Shown: positions 1 through 8,008 of the stretch, one piece after another
Numbering within the stretch: position 1 is the first letter of the stretch
Layout of the letters: each line of letters starts with the position of its first letter
Assembly (NCBI GenBank): GCA_004295085.1
Contig: SHNF01000009.1
Location: 310,001 to 374,000, forward strand
DNA length: 64,000 nt
Reading direction: 5' to 3'
DNA from: Planctomycetota bacterium
Lineage (GTDB): Bacteria; Planctomycetota; UBA1135
Position numbers and translations under genes: made by a program
Notes under the pieces: generated by a model
The model's input: the letters and a program-made list of their open reading frames with translations, nothing else
The model's database searches: none
Told to the model about the DNA's origin: nothing

Positions 1-2
1 GC

Positions 3-680
3 GCGAGCACACTGTTCGGGCGCGACTACGGGACCGAAGTGCTGAAATGGCTGGAGCCGGAGCTGCGCTTCGTGTTCGCGCGCAACCCGGACCCGGTGAA
101 GGTCAGCCTCGAGTACCCGGCGGGCGCCGTCGGCGTGCGCCTGAAGAAGGGCCATCCGGAGGACCTGCCGGCCGCGTTCACGAACGCCTGGATCGGGCTG
201 CTGACCATCCTGAACTTCGAAGGCGGCAGCATGAGCGGGGACATGCTGCTGCAGGACCTGGAGGCGCTGCCGAACGGCACGAAACTGTATTTCGCGCGCT
301 ACCGCGCAAAGGAGGGGATCGCGCCGCCCAAGCACCAGCTCAGCCCGGCACTGTCCTTGAGCCCGGAGGGCGAGATCTGGATCTCGTCGTCGACACCGCT
401 GCTGCGCGCGATCCTCGCGGCGCCGGTGGAGGAGGTGGATCTGCGCGGCGACTTCCTCGAGCTGGAGCTGGAGGGCGGCCGGCCGATCGCCGCCGCGGAC
501 CGCGAGACCATCGTGGCGCAGCGCGCGCTGCAGGAGGGAGGCGACGTCGCGGCCGCCGCAGCCTGGTTCGACCGGATCATGGCTGGACTGGAGCTGTACG
601 ACGGGGTGCGGCTCGACCAGCGCCTCGACGGCGGCCTGTTGCGCTACGAGCTGGAGGTGACCGCGCGTGGTCCGCAGTAG
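3..680 (+). CDS. Hypothetical protein, 5' end outside window
   Basis: The frame is open to the left edge, so the start codon lies outside; 225 residues are visible. I do not recognise a family. The visible part looks soluble, with no membrane segment, and ends in an acidic, Leu/Glu-rich stretch. The next gene (DUF1800) starts at GTG 667, 14 bases before this gene stops, so the two are almost certainly co-transcribed and translationally coupled. DUF1800/DUF1501 genes in planctomycetes usually sit with secreted or surface-protein genes, so an exported partner is plausible, but that is inference only. Confidence 0.75.
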   Translation, partial: ASTLFGRDYGTEVLKWLEPELRFVFARNPDPVKVSLEYPAGAVGVRLKKGHPEDLPAAFTNAWIGLLTILNFEGGSMSGDMLLQDLEALPNGTKLYFARYRAKEGIAPPKHQLSPALSLSPEGEIWISSSTPLLRAILAAPVEEVDLRGDFLELELEGGRPIAAADRETIVAQRALQEGGDVAAAAAWFDRIMAGLELYDGVRLDQRLDGGLLRYELEVTARGPQ

Positions 681-2022
681 TCGAGACGGCAGGCAGGAGC
701 TGGCGCCGCTGCCCCCCGATCCCGCGGCGGCGCTGGAGCCCTACGACCCGGCGCGCGGGCACGGGCCCTGGGACTCGCGCACCGCCGGCCACCTGCTGCG
801 GCGCGCGCTTGGCGGCGGGCGCAGCGGCCAGGTGAGGCGACTGGCGGCCATGCCGGCGCAGGAGGCCGTCGCGCACGTGTTCGGGCCGCGGGACGGCAAG
901 CGCGAGGAGCAGTGGCAGAGCATGGGCGCGGCGCTGCGCTCCGGCGGCCGGGGCGAGCTGGCCGGCTGGTGGCTGATGAAGCTGGCGCAGGAGGAGCGCG
1001 CGCCGGGCACGCGGCTCACCTTGTTCTGGCACGACCACTTCGCCTGCGCGCACAGCAAGGTGCTGGACCTGGCGCTGCTGCTGCAGCAGCACCAGAGCTT
1101 CGTGGAGCTGGGTGAAGGCCCGTTCGCGGCGCTGCTGCTGGCGATGGCGCGCGATCCGGCCCTGTTGCGCTTCCTGGACGGCGACGGCAACCGCCGCGGC
1201 ATCCCCAACGAGAACCTGGCCCGCGAGATCTTCGAGTTGTTCAGCCTGGGCGTGGGCCACTACAGCGAAACCGACATCCGCGAGGCGGCGCGGGCGCTGA
1301 CCGGCCGCAGCGTCCGGCAGGGTCTCTATGTCTTCGTGCCGGAGCACCATGATCCGGAGCGCAAGACCGTGCTCGGCGGCGAGGCGCGGGACGGCGACGA
1401 CGTGTGCCGCCTGGCGGTGGCGCAGCCGGCCTGCCCGCGCTTCCTGGCGCGCAAGCTGTGGCGCTTCTACCTGTCCCCGGAGCCGCCGGAGGAGGTGCTC
1501 GAGCTGCTGGTCGAGCGCTGGCGCGAGCACGATCTCGAGACGGCGTGGCTGGTGCGGACGATGCTGTCCTCGCGTGCCTGCTTCAGCGCGGAGGCGTACC
1601 GTTCGCTGGTGAAGTCGCCGGTGGACTACGTGATCGGCATCACCCGTACGCTGGACAGCAAGCCCAATTTTCAGCGCCTTGCCGAGTCCTGCGAGCGCAT
1701 GGGGCAGTCTCTGTTCGAGCCGCCGGGTGTGCAGGGCTGGAAGGAGGGCGAAGCCTGGATCCACGCCGCCGCCTGGATCGAGCGCGCCAACTTCGCCGCC
1801 GCCGTGGCCGAAGGCCGCGACAAACTGACCCGCGACGCCGATCCGGCAACGCGTCTCGACGGGAACTCCGCGCCGGAGCTCCTGGATCCGCTGATCGGCC
1901 TGTTCCTGGACGGGGAGCTGTCCGGCGAGCGTCGAGAGGTCCTGATCCACTCTCTTTCCACAGCTCCAGCGAACGCCGCCACGCAGGCGGTCCTGTGCCT
2001 GCCGGAGTACCACCTCGCATGA
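667..2022 (+). CDS. DUF1800 family protein
   Basis: 451 residues. The family signature is visible: an LFWHDHFA-type motif near residues 118-125, followed by NENLAREIFELFSLG and the EAARALTG segment around residues 180-212, and a C-terminal part with GVQGWKEGEAW. DUF1800 proteins occur in planctomycetes and related bacteria, nearly always upstream of a DUF1501 gene, as here; their biochemical role is not established. The start is GTG 667, inside the preceding gene; no better start is visible. The stop overlaps the DUF1501 start by four bases (ATGA at 2019-2022). No signal peptide is obvious. Confidence 0.9.
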   Translation: MVRSSRDGRQELAPLPPDPAAALEPYDPARGHGPWDSRTAGHLLRRALGGGRSGQVRRLAAMPAQEAVAHVFGPRDGKREEQWQSMGAALRSGGRGELAGWWLMKLAQEERAPGTRLTLFWHDHFACAHSKVLDLALLLQQHQSFVELGEGPFAALLLAMARDPALLRFLDGDGNRRGIPNENLAREIFELFSLGVGHYSETDIREAARALTGRSVRQGLYVFVPEHHDPERKTVLGGEARDGDDVCRLAVAQPACPRFLARKLWRFYLSPEPPEEVLELLVERWREHDLETAWLVRTMLSSRACFSAEAYRSLVKSPVDYVIGITRTLDSKPNFQRLAESCERMGQSLFEPPGVQGWKEGEAWIHAAAWIERANFAAAVAEGRDKLTRDADPATRLDGNSAPELLDPLIGLFLDGELSGERREVLIHSLSTAPANAATQAVLCLPEYHLA

Positions 2023-3215
2023 GCCTCAGCCGCCGTGCTCTCCTGCACCGTACCGGCGCCGCCGGCCTGGTCGCCTTCCTGCCGCAGCCGCTGCGCGCGT
2101 TGCGGCGCGACCGCGAGGACCGCCGCCTCGTGCTGCTGTTCCTGGACGGCGGCAACGACGGTCTCAACACCGTGGCGCCGATCGCCGACGACCTGTATCA
2201 CAAGGCGCGGCCAAAGCTGCAGCTCGCAGGCGATCTTCCCAGGCTCGACGACGCCACTGCGCTCCACCCGTCGCTTGCGCCCTGGAAGACGCTGTTCGAC
2301 GCCGGCAGCCTCGCGATCCTGCGCAACGTCGGCTACGACCGGCCGAACCGCTCCCACTTCGTCTCGCGCGACATCTGGCACAGCGGACAGCGCGCCGGCA
2401 GCGACCTCGAGACCGACTACGTCAGCACCGGGCGCGACACCGGCTGGGTGGCGCGCGCGCTGGAGCGCACCTCCTCTTCCGGCCTGCCGCCGGTGGCGCT
2501 GGGCACCGGCGAGGCGCCGCTCATCCTGCGCGGCAGCGCGCGCGGCGGCCTGACGCTGGACAGTCCGGAAGCCTTCCAGGTCCAGGGCGACGTCGGCGCG
2601 CTGCGGGCCGGCGCCAGCGCCACGAGTGGCGCTTCAGACGCCCTGCAACGCATCGCCGCCGCGGCCAACGACGCCTACGCGGCCGCCGACAGCCTGCGCC
2701 GCTCCATCGACTCCATTCCGGCGGGCGATGGATATCCCGATAACGCACTCGCGGACCGGCTGAAGCTGGCCGCGCGCCTCCTGCGCGCCGAGAGCGGCCC
2801 GCCCGTGGCCTGGACCTTCCTTGGCGGCTTCGACACGCACGCGGTGCAGGCCGGAACGCACGCCGTCCTGCTGGACCAGGTCGCGACCGCCACGACCGCC
2901 TTCCTCCGCGACCTGCAGCGCGACGGCACCGACCGCCGGGTCCTCACCCTGGTCTACAGCGAGTTCGGCCGCCGCGTGCACGAGAACGGCTCCGCCGGCA
3001 CCGACCACGGCGCCGCCGCGCCCGTGTTCGCGCTCGGACCCGTGAATGGCGGCCTGCACGGCCCGCCGCCGGACCTCGAAAACCTCGACGACGGCGACGT
3101 GCGCGCCACCGCGGACTTCCGCTCGGTCTTCGCCGAAGCCGCGGCCTGGATGGGCTGGGGCACGGACGAGTTGTTCGACGGCGAGCCAGCGGATGCCCCG
3201 CCTTACCTGACCTGA
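2019..3215 (+). CDS. DUF1501 family exported protein (sulfatase-like fold)
   Basis: 398 residues from ATG 2019, chosen because it overlaps the DUF1800 stop in an ATGA junction and gives a Tat-like leader (SRRALLHRTG) followed by a hydrophobic run. Family motifs: LFLDGGNDGLNTVAP near residue 40 and the C-terminal YSEFGRRVHENGSAGTDHG segment typical of DUF1501. DUF1501 belongs to the alkaline-phosphatase/sulfatase-like superfamily and pairs with DUF1800; the substrate is unknown. It probably folds in the cytoplasm and is exported by the twin-arginine route. It faces the next gene convergently, with a small inverted repeat between them. Confidence 0.92.
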   Translation: MSLSRRALLHRTGAAGLVAFLPQPLRALRRDREDRRLVLLFLDGGNDGLNTVAPIADDLYHKARPKLQLAGDLPRLDDATALHPSLAPWKTLFDAGSLAILRNVGYDRPNRSHFVSRDIWHSGQRAGSDLETDYVSTGRDTGWVARALERTSSSGLPPVALGTGEAPLILRGSARGGLTLDSPEAFQVQGDVGALRAGASATSGASDALQRIAAAANDAYAAADSLRRSIDSIPAGDGYPDNALADRLKLAARLLRAESGPPVAWTFLGGFDTHAVQAGTHAVLLDQVATATTAFLRDLQRDGTDRRVLTLVYSEFGRRVHENGSAGTDHGAAAPVFALGPVNGGLHGPPPDLENLDDGDVRATADFRSVFAEAAAWMGWGTDELFDGEPADAPPYLT

Positions 3216-3222
3216 GCCTGAG

Positions 3223-3236
3223 CGGCCTCAAGGCCG
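3223..3236. terminator. Possible weak terminator hairpin
   Basis: CGGCCT and AGGCCG (6-bp stem with a 2-base centre) lie just after the DUF1501 stop, between two convergent genes; a second small stem (GGAG/CTCC) follows near 3270-3283. No T-tract is present, so this is only a candidate. Confidence 0.25.
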
Positions 3237-3289
3237 GGCGAGCGCGCTCTGCCCCGGAGGGCGGACAAGGAGATCAACTCCTCAAAACG

Positions 3290-3769
3290 CTAGTGCAGTA
3301 TGCCGCACTCGCGAAGCCGGGCCAAAATCAGCTCAGACTGAGGGGACCGCCGGATGATCTCGACTTCGGTCGCCGTTAGGTGGCTGCCCGGGCTGCCAAG
3401 ATTCAGCGCTACGGCCCAGCGAGTGCGAACGATATCCGCCATCCTGTTGGACAGATCCAGCCCAACCGCCCCTCGCTGCATGTAGCAGTCGATGGCGTTG
3501 AGGAACAGCAGCAAAGACGCATTCTCGTCCGAGAGACGTGCGAAATCCTGCGTCACAAGTTGTTGAAACTCCGGTACGAGCCTGTCTTTGCTGACCGCCA
3601 GGAGACTCTCCAATCGGCCTGCGATATCCACTGCCACCGTGACCTCTGAATTCGTCTTCAGCACCGGCGGATGAATGCAACTCAACTCCTGCGTTGCGCT
3701 GCCGCAGGAGAGCATGACGCCAAGGCCCACCGCAGAGAGAAAACAGAACGAGTGGTTCGTCAGTCGCAT
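3290..3769 (-). CDS. Small exported protein or lipoprotein, unknown function
   Basis: 159 residues. The start at 3769 is favoured over upstream ATGs because an AGGAGC Shine-Dalgarno lies about six bases before it and it begins a clear signal peptide (basic MRLTNH, then a hydrophobic run) ending near Cys22. That Cys could be lipidated, although the residues before it (MLS) are a non-canonical lipobox. The mature part is mostly helical-looking with no recognised domain. Base composition is lower in GC than its neighbours. A sigma70-type promoter is visible upstream on the same strand. Confidence 0.75.
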   Translation of the reverse strand: MRLTNHSFCFLSAVGLGVMLSCGSATQELSCIHPPVLKTNSEVTVAVDIAGRLESLLAVSKDRLVPEFQQLVTQDFARLSDENASLLLFLNAIDCYMQRGAVGLDLSNRMADIVRTRWAVALNLGSPGSHLTATEVEIIRRSPQSELILARLRECGILH

Positions 3770-3794
3770 CGGTTGCTCCTGGTGACGTATTGTC

Positions 3795-3822
3795 AACGTA
3801 GTCTTCTCAAGCGGATTGTCAA
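3795..3822 (-). promoter_or_regulatory. Candidate sigma70-type promoter of the small exported protein
   Basis: On the minus strand a consensus TTGACA (3822-3817) is followed after 16 bases by TACGTT (3800-3795), about 25 bases before the start codon at 3769. The octamer TTGACAAT occurs twice, 27 bases apart (the second copy at 3796-3789), which may be a regulatory repeat. Confidence 0.45.
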
Positions 3823-4193
3823 GGCGCGCCAACCAGGCAGGCATCGCCGATGATCGGTCACCTTCACCACGTGCGGCATGACATCTCATGCCGGCGTCGC
3901 GGGGCCTTTATCCGTCACTTTCGGCGGCAATGCGGTGGACGTAGGTACGCGCGACGGGGAATCCCTGCCCTTGGCAAGCAACAAGCAGGCGAGCTTGTCG
4001 GAGGCCCGCGATGCGCGCTCAAATTCAATGCGTTCGCGTTGGCGCTGCCGCCGAAGCCGATGGACGAGCTCTCGCTCATCTGTGATCTCCCGGAGTCATC
4101 CATTCGAGAACACGAAGAGTGCAGGAAAAAGAAATGTTAGATGCGGAAGGGAGTGTCGCCAAGGAGCGGACATCCTCCAGCCAGGAACCGACC
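3823..4193. other. Intergenic region between divergent genes, nothing recognised
   Basis: This stretch between the small exported protein and the tail-fibre-like gene has no open frame with credible coding character or start signals. It is less GC-rich than the flanking genes. I see no RNA gene. It presumably holds the 5' control region of the rightward gene, whose Shine-Dalgarno (CCAGGAA) ends just before 4194. Confidence 0.5.
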
Positions 4194-5522
4194 ATGCTTC
4201 ACGTTCTCGCCAGCACCCTGCTGCTTCACGCGGCGCCGAGCGCCCCGGCGCTGCAGCAATCCGGACACGCCCTCCAGGAGCGCCTGCGCCGCGGGCCGCA
4301 CGCGGTCCAGCAGCCCTCCGGTCCGCCGCGCACCGTCAAGGCCGCGGCCGGGACTCCGGTCTTCGAGCCCGCGGGAGCGGTCTCCTGCGCCGACGCGCTG
4401 GTCGACCAGGCCCACCCGAATCAGTGCATCCAGGCTTCCACCGCGCCGACGCTCGGAATGCTGTTTCCGCTCAGCCAAGCGCTCTACGTGAGCCCGGCGG
4501 GACGCGTCGGCGTCGGCACCACCACCCCGGCCGCCAGCCTGGACGTCGCGGGCGACCTGCTCAGCCGCGGCCGCATGGCCTGCGGCAACAGCGCCGTCTT
4601 CGGCGCCGGCGGCAGCCCCTACGAGCGGATCTTCGACTTCTCGCACTCCATCACCGATTTCTCGGCCTCGCGCGACTGGACCCCGTTCAGCTCCTACTTC
4701 TGGATCGATCCGGCCGTGGACCTGACCGGCGCCAACGAGAAGGGCATCTACAGCCACGACCTGGAGGTGATCGTCCCGCCCGGCAACACGCAGGACATGT
4801 ACTACCTGCAGGGACCCTACCTCGGCACCTTCCACGAGGGCAGCGGCTCGATCGACATCCTCGCCGGCACCCTGTCCATCGTGAACGCCAGCGGGGACGT
4901 CAACGACAGTGAAGTCGGGATGACCATCTACTCGGTGGCATCGGACAGCGCCACGGTGAACAACAACGTCGGGCTCGAGGTGCTCACCGGCCACTACGGG
5001 CTGGGCGGCTCGATCGGGACCCAGTACGGCATGTACGTCTACACGCCCTACACCGACTCGCCGATCATGAACCACTACGGCCTCTACATGGAGGACCAGG
5101 ACGTCGGCGTGGCCAACAGCTACGCGATCTACGTCGAGGGCGGGGATACCTATCTCGGCGGCGACCTGGTGGTGGCCGGCACCAAGAACTTCGTGGTGCC
5201 GCATCCGGAAGACCCGTCCCGGGAGATCCGCTTCGTCTGCCTCGAGGGCAACGAAGCCGGCACCTACTTCCGCGGCAGCGCGGAGCTCGAGTGCGGGACC
5301 GCGGTGATCGAGGTGCCCGAAGAGTTCCGGCTCGTCACCGAACAGGAAGGACTCACGGTCCAGCTCACGCCCATCGGCCGGGGAACCGTGCTCTGGGTGG
5401 AGTCCCAGGATCTCCAGCGCATCGTCGTGCGCGGAGAACAGGATGTCCGCTTCGCCTACATGGTGAACGGCGTGCGCCGCGGCTACGCGGAATTCGAGGC
5501 CATCCGCGCGCGCCAGCGCTGA
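4194..5522 (+). CDS. Secreted tail-fibre-like protein
   Basis: 442 residues from ATG 4194, preferred because of an AGGAA site just upstream and a hydrophobic leader (MLHVLASTLLLHAAPSAPA). Around residues 100-125 is GRVGVGTTTPAASLDVAGDL, the pattern found in phage tail-fibre and adhesin-like stalk proteins. The middle is rich in Gly, Tyr and beta-strand patterns (NHYGLYMEDQ, NSYAIYVEGG), suggesting repeated strands. The last about 100 residues (VPHPEDPSREIRFVCLEGNEAGTYFRGSAEL onward) match a C-terminal module I know from secreted bacterial proteins, in which a short HP-x-DP motif leads into an EG-x-EAG-x-Y-x-RG segment. Its role is unknown; surface structure or adhesion is inferred. Confidence 0.8.
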   Translation: MLHVLASTLLLHAAPSAPALQQSGHALQERLRRGPHAVQQPSGPPRTVKAAAGTPVFEPAGAVSCADALVDQAHPNQCIQASTAPTLGMLFPLSQALYVSPAGRVGVGTTTPAASLDVAGDLLSRGRMACGNSAVFGAGGSPYERIFDFSHSITDFSASRDWTPFSSYFWIDPAVDLTGANEKGIYSHDLEVIVPPGNTQDMYYLQGPYLGTFHEGSGSIDILAGTLSIVNASGDVNDSEVGMTIYSVASDSATVNNNVGLEVLTGHYGLGGSIGTQYGMYVYTPYTDSPIMNHYGLYMEDQDVGVANSYAIYVEGGDTYLGGDLVVAGTKNFVVPHPEDPSREIRFVCLEGNEAGTYFRGSAELECGTAVIEVPEEFRLVTEQEGLTVQLTPIGRGTVLWVESQDLQRIVVRGEQDVRFAYMVNGVRRGYAEFEAIRARQR

Positions 5523-5532
5523 GGACCGGGCT

Positions 5533-5772
5533 CTAGCGATTCCCCTTCTCCTCCCTGGTCGCGAAGTACGCAATGGGCTTGCCGTAGATCTCGGCCAGCA
5601 TCTCGGCCTCGACGAAGTCCACGCGCCGCTCGCCGGTTTCGCACTTGCACACGAAAGACTGGGACCGGCCCAGCGCCAGCGCCACTTGGTGCTGGCTCAT
5701 CCCAGCATCGCTCCTGGCCTGGCGGAGCTTCTCGAGAAAACGCTGATATCGGGAAGGGTGTTGTGGTCCCAC
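5533..5772 (-). CDS. XRE-family helix-turn-helix regulator
   Basis: 79 residues from GTG 5772; upstream starts would add about 90 residues of low-complexity sequence and run through the operator-like repeat at 5818-5834, so the short form is preferred, though its Shine-Dalgarno is weak. Residues about 10-65 form a Cro/C1-type HTH (LRQARSDAGMSQHQVALALGRSQSFVCKCE, then GERRVDFVEAEMLAEIYG). It is divergent from the sigma-like/ImmA genes. A 17-bp motif (5818-5834) lies 46 bases upstream and recurs inverted at 7971-7987, suggesting autoregulation and control of the gene at 8122. XRE repressors are classical partners of ImmA/IrrE proteases. Confidence 0.85.
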   Translation of the reverse strand: MGPQHPSRYQRFLEKLRQARSDAGMSQHQVALALGRSQSFVCKCETGERRVDFVEAEMLAEIYGKPIAYFATREEKGNR

Positions 5773-5817
5773 GCTGATTCGAGCGGTGGAACCGGACGCT
5801 ACTACGCGCTCATGGAA

Positions 5818-5834
5818 TAACCCAAATTGGAATA
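5818..5834 (-). promoter_or_regulatory. Operator-like motif, left copy
   Basis: TAACCCAAATTGGAATA here is the exact reverse complement of bases 7971-7987 (17/17). It is AT-rich in a GC-rich background and carries the half-site CCAATT. It lies upstream of the XRE gene on the minus strand, where it includes a TTGGGT that could serve as a -35 element. Read as a repressor site by analogy with XRE autoregulation. Confidence 0.55.
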
Positions 5835-6143
5835 GTGCGGCGGCGATGCGGGACTCGTAGGTTCTCGCATTCCTTCCAGGTCTGCTGATCGCAGGCGAAG
5901 CCCAGGGCGCACGATCGACGCACAGGCTTGCTCCTCCCGCGGCACTGCAGGTTTCTTCCCACGCGAGAGGACGCGCCGCCGGTGCATCCCAGCTCCCGGA
6001 TGCGGCTGGCAGCATGATTCCACCCTGCGGCGGGATCTCGCCGGTGAGCATGGATCTGTAGATCTCCTGTAGGCGCCGAACGGCGCCGCCTTCTCCATGC
6101 CGGTTGCGCGCGCTTTTTTTCCGTCACCTCCGAAGAGATTCCC
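5835..6143. other. Gene-free stretch before the sigma-like gene
   Basis: About 309 bases between the left operator copy and the sigma-like gene. I find no convincing coding frame. A T-rich run (GCTTTTTTTCCG, near 6111-6121) and a small GGATCTGTAGATCTCC inverted repeat near 6053-6068 are the only notable items; they may belong to the leader of the rightward operon. Confidence 0.4.
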
Positions 6144-6779
6144 GTGGACGCTCGCATGGAGGATGGACCGGGAGAGTCCGGCACGGTGGCGTTCCCGCTG
6201 GAACAAGCAGAACACCTTGTCGCTCGCCTGGCCCTCTACGCCCAGGGGAAATTGATGCGCCTGCACTGGAAGGGTCTGCCGGTGAACGGAACCGCAGGTG
6301 CTCCGGGCGCCGCCGGGCCCGAAGACCTGGCGGCGGAAGCCTTGCTCGACTGCCTGGAGGGCCGGCGCCGCTGGCATCCCGGGCAGGAGCCGGACCTGCT
6401 GCGCTTCCTCAAGAGCGTGGTGGACAGCAAGGTCAACCACCTGGCTGAATCGCTGGAGAACCGCAGGACCCGCCCCTTTCCGGAGCCAGGCGACTGCGCG
6501 GGAGCTGCGCCCCCTCCCGCGGTCATCGTGGCCGACCAGGAGTGCGCAGACCGGCTGCGCGCGGCGGTCGTGCGCATGATCGAGGGTGACGAAGTCGCGA
6601 TCCAGCTGCTCGAGTGCCTGGACGCGGGCATCGAGAAGCCGTCCGAGATCGCCGTGCTCCTGGAGATGGACGTTGCGCAGGTCCGCAACGCGCAGAAACG
6701 GGTGCGACGCCGGTTGGAGCAGGTGTTGAGGGAGCAGCGCCGGGAGGCAGGCCATGGCCGACTTAGCACGGTTCGATGA
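6144..6779 (+). CDS. Sigma-70-like (ECF-type) regulatory protein
   Basis: 211 residues, starting at GTG 6144 with GAAGAG six bases upstream; an ATG at 6156 is an alternative. Residues about 55-110 (GPEDLAAEALLDCLEGRR...FLKSVVDSKVNHLAESLENRR) resemble sigma region 2, with a DLL-type helix and the K-N-x-L-x-E segment. Residues about 145-205 (ECLDAGIEKPSEIAVLLEMDVAQVRNAQKRVRRRLEQVL) resemble region 4, with an HTH. It is shorter and more divergent than housekeeping sigma factors. It overlaps the next gene by 26 bases and leads an operon with that gene and an ImmA/IrrE protease. Confidence 0.75.
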   Translation: MDARMEDGPGESGTVAFPLEQAEHLVARLALYAQGKLMRLHWKGLPVNGTAGAPGAAGPEDLAAEALLDCLEGRRRWHPGQEPDLLRFLKSVVDSKVNHLAESLENRRTRPFPEPGDCAGAAPPPAVIVADQECADRLRAAVVRMIEGDEVAIQLLECLDAGIEKPSEIAVLLEMDVAQVRNAQKRVRRRLEQVLREQRREAGHGRLSTVR

Positions 6780-7191
6780 GGACGCCTGGGGGCGCTTCCT
6801 CGCCTTCGTGCTCGACGAGGGAGACGCGGTCAGCCCTGCCGAAGTCCAGGCGGCCGTGCAGCGGCTGGGCATGGACCTGCGCCCGGCCGTCGCCCGCGTC
6901 CAGGCGGCAATGCGCTCGGCCGCGGCGCGCGCCGCGCTGGAACGGGCCCGGAGTCTGCGTCCGTCCCTGGTGCAGAAGATCCTGGAGCACACCTGTCGCG
7001 GAGGCGACTCGCCGCGCGACCAGCTGCGCGCCTGGATCGACGCCGGCGTCGCCGCTCCGCAGCGCGCGGTCTTCTACCGCCGCCTGGAGTACGCTTCCAC
7101 GGAGGAGGACCTGCGGTCCCTGCTGGAGGATCTGCAGCGCCTCGACCTGCTCGCGAGCCTGAGCCGTGAACCGGACGAGCCCTCCGAGTAG
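6754..7191 (+). CDS. Small protein between sigma-like gene and ImmA/IrrE protease
   Basis: 145 residues with a good ribosome site (GGGAGG) before ATG 6754, inside the end of the sigma-like gene; it in turn overlaps the ImmA gene by 26 bases. It appears all-alpha, rich in Ala, Arg, Leu and acidic residues, with no membrane segment and no motif I recognise. The tight double overlap implies stoichiometric production with its neighbours. An anti-sigma, adaptor or protease-substrate role is possible but unsupported by a motif. Confidence 0.75.
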   Translation: MADLARFDEDAWGRFLAFVLDEGDAVSPAEVQAAVQRLGMDLRPAVARVQAAMRSAAARAALERARSLRPSLVQKILEHTCRGGDSPRDQLRAWIDAGVAAPQRAVFYRRLEYASTEEDLRSLLEDLQRLDLLASLSREPDEPSE

Positions 7192-7948
7192 AGCGCTGGC
7201 TGACGCGCAGGCCGCGTGGCTGTGGAAGCTGCACGGCTTCCGGGCGCCCGCCGACCTGGTACTCGAGGATCTGGCGCTGGCCCTGGGCGTGCTGGTGGTC
7301 GAAGGCCCCCTCGCCGGCGCCGACGCGCGCCTGCTGCGCAACGCAGGGCACGGCCTGGTGCGGATCCGGAGTGACATCCCGGAGCCCGGACGCAAACGCT
7401 TCGCGCTGGCCCACGAGCTCGGGCACTGGCTGCTGCACGGCCTTGGATCGCCGCTGAGCGCCTGCACGCCGGAAGCGCACGTGACGGGGCACGACCACGC
7501 TCCCGAGATCGAGGCCAACCAGTTCGCCTCCAGCCTGCTCATGCCGGAGCCACTGTTCCGGCCGCGCATCCGCGGCAGCCGGCCGTCCGTCGAGCTGCTG
7601 CGCTCGCTGGCGTCCGTCTTCGCGACCAGCTTCACGGCCACCGCCGTCCGCTACGTCGAGCTGCAGGACGATTACTGCGCCGTTGTGATCTCGGAGGGCG
7701 GCCGCGTGCTGTGGTGGCGCGGCAGCCGGTGCTTCACGCAGCGCTTCCGGATCGAGAGCGGCAGCTGGCTCTCTCCGGCGACGGTCGCGGCCCGCGCGCT
7801 TTCCGGACGAGCGCCGTCATCCGCGCCGGAACAGGTCGCGTTCCGGGCCTGGATCGTGCGCGGCCGTCCGGTCGAGACGTTCCTGTTCGAGCAGTGCGTC
7901 CTCCTCGAGCGCTACCGGCAGGCTGTGAGCCTGATCTGGCTGCCCTGA
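7166..7948 (+). CDS. ImmA/IrrE family metalloprotease
   Basis: 260 residues. The zinc site is visible: HELGH at residues 83-87 and, about 30 residues on, EIEANQFASSLLMP, whose glutamate is the third ligand in this family. Known members (ImmA of ICEBs1, IrrE/PprI of Deinococcus) cleave or inactivate XRE-type repressors in response to DNA damage or signals. Here an XRE gene lies divergently 1.4 kb away, and operator-like repeats bracket the unit. The C-terminal about 100 residues (DDYCAVVISEGGRVLWWRGSR...) form an additional domain, possibly sensory. The start is read as GTG 7166, overlapping the upstream gene. Confidence 0.88.
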   Translation: MNRTSPPSRALADAQAAWLWKLHGFRAPADLVLEDLALALGVLVVEGPLAGADARLLRNAGHGLVRIRSDIPEPGRKRFALAHELGHWLLHGLGSPLSACTPEAHVTGHDHAPEIEANQFASSLLMPEPLFRPRIRGSRPSVELLRSLASVFATSFTATAVRYVELQDDYCAVVISEGGRVLWWRGSRCFTQRFRIESGSWLSPATVAARALSGRAPSSAPEQVAFRAWIVRGRPVETFLFEQCVLLERYRQAVSLIWLP

Positions 7949-7953
7949 GGGCG

Positions 7954-7987
7954 CCAATTGCAATTGGGAATATTCCAATTTGGGTTA
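7954..7987 (+). promoter_or_regulatory. Operator-like cluster, right copy
   Basis: Three CCAATT half-sites lie in 34 bases: CCAATTGCAATTGG (7954-7967, a perfect 14-bp palindrome), GGAATATTCC (7967-7976, palindrome) and TATTCCAATTTGGGTTA (7971-7987, exact inverse of 5818-5834). The cluster sits directly after the ImmA stop and overlaps a candidate -35 of the gene at 8122, the geometry expected of a repressor site. Confidence 0.6.
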
Positions 7988-8008
7988 ACGAATCGCGTCC
8001 GGTATGAC
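7980..8008 (+). promoter_or_regulatory. Candidate promoter of the 8122 secreted protein
   Basis: TTGGGT (7980-7985), 17-base spacer, TATGAC (8003-8008). The -35 lies inside the operator-like motif. The match to sigma70 consensus is modest (3/6 and 4/6), so this rests mainly on spacing and position. Confidence 0.4.

Noticed and set aside
5818..7987. 17-bp inverted repeats as transposon or attachment-site ends
   Set aside because: No transposase, integrase or target-site duplication is present, and the repeats sit at promoter positions with extra half-sites, so an operator explains them better.
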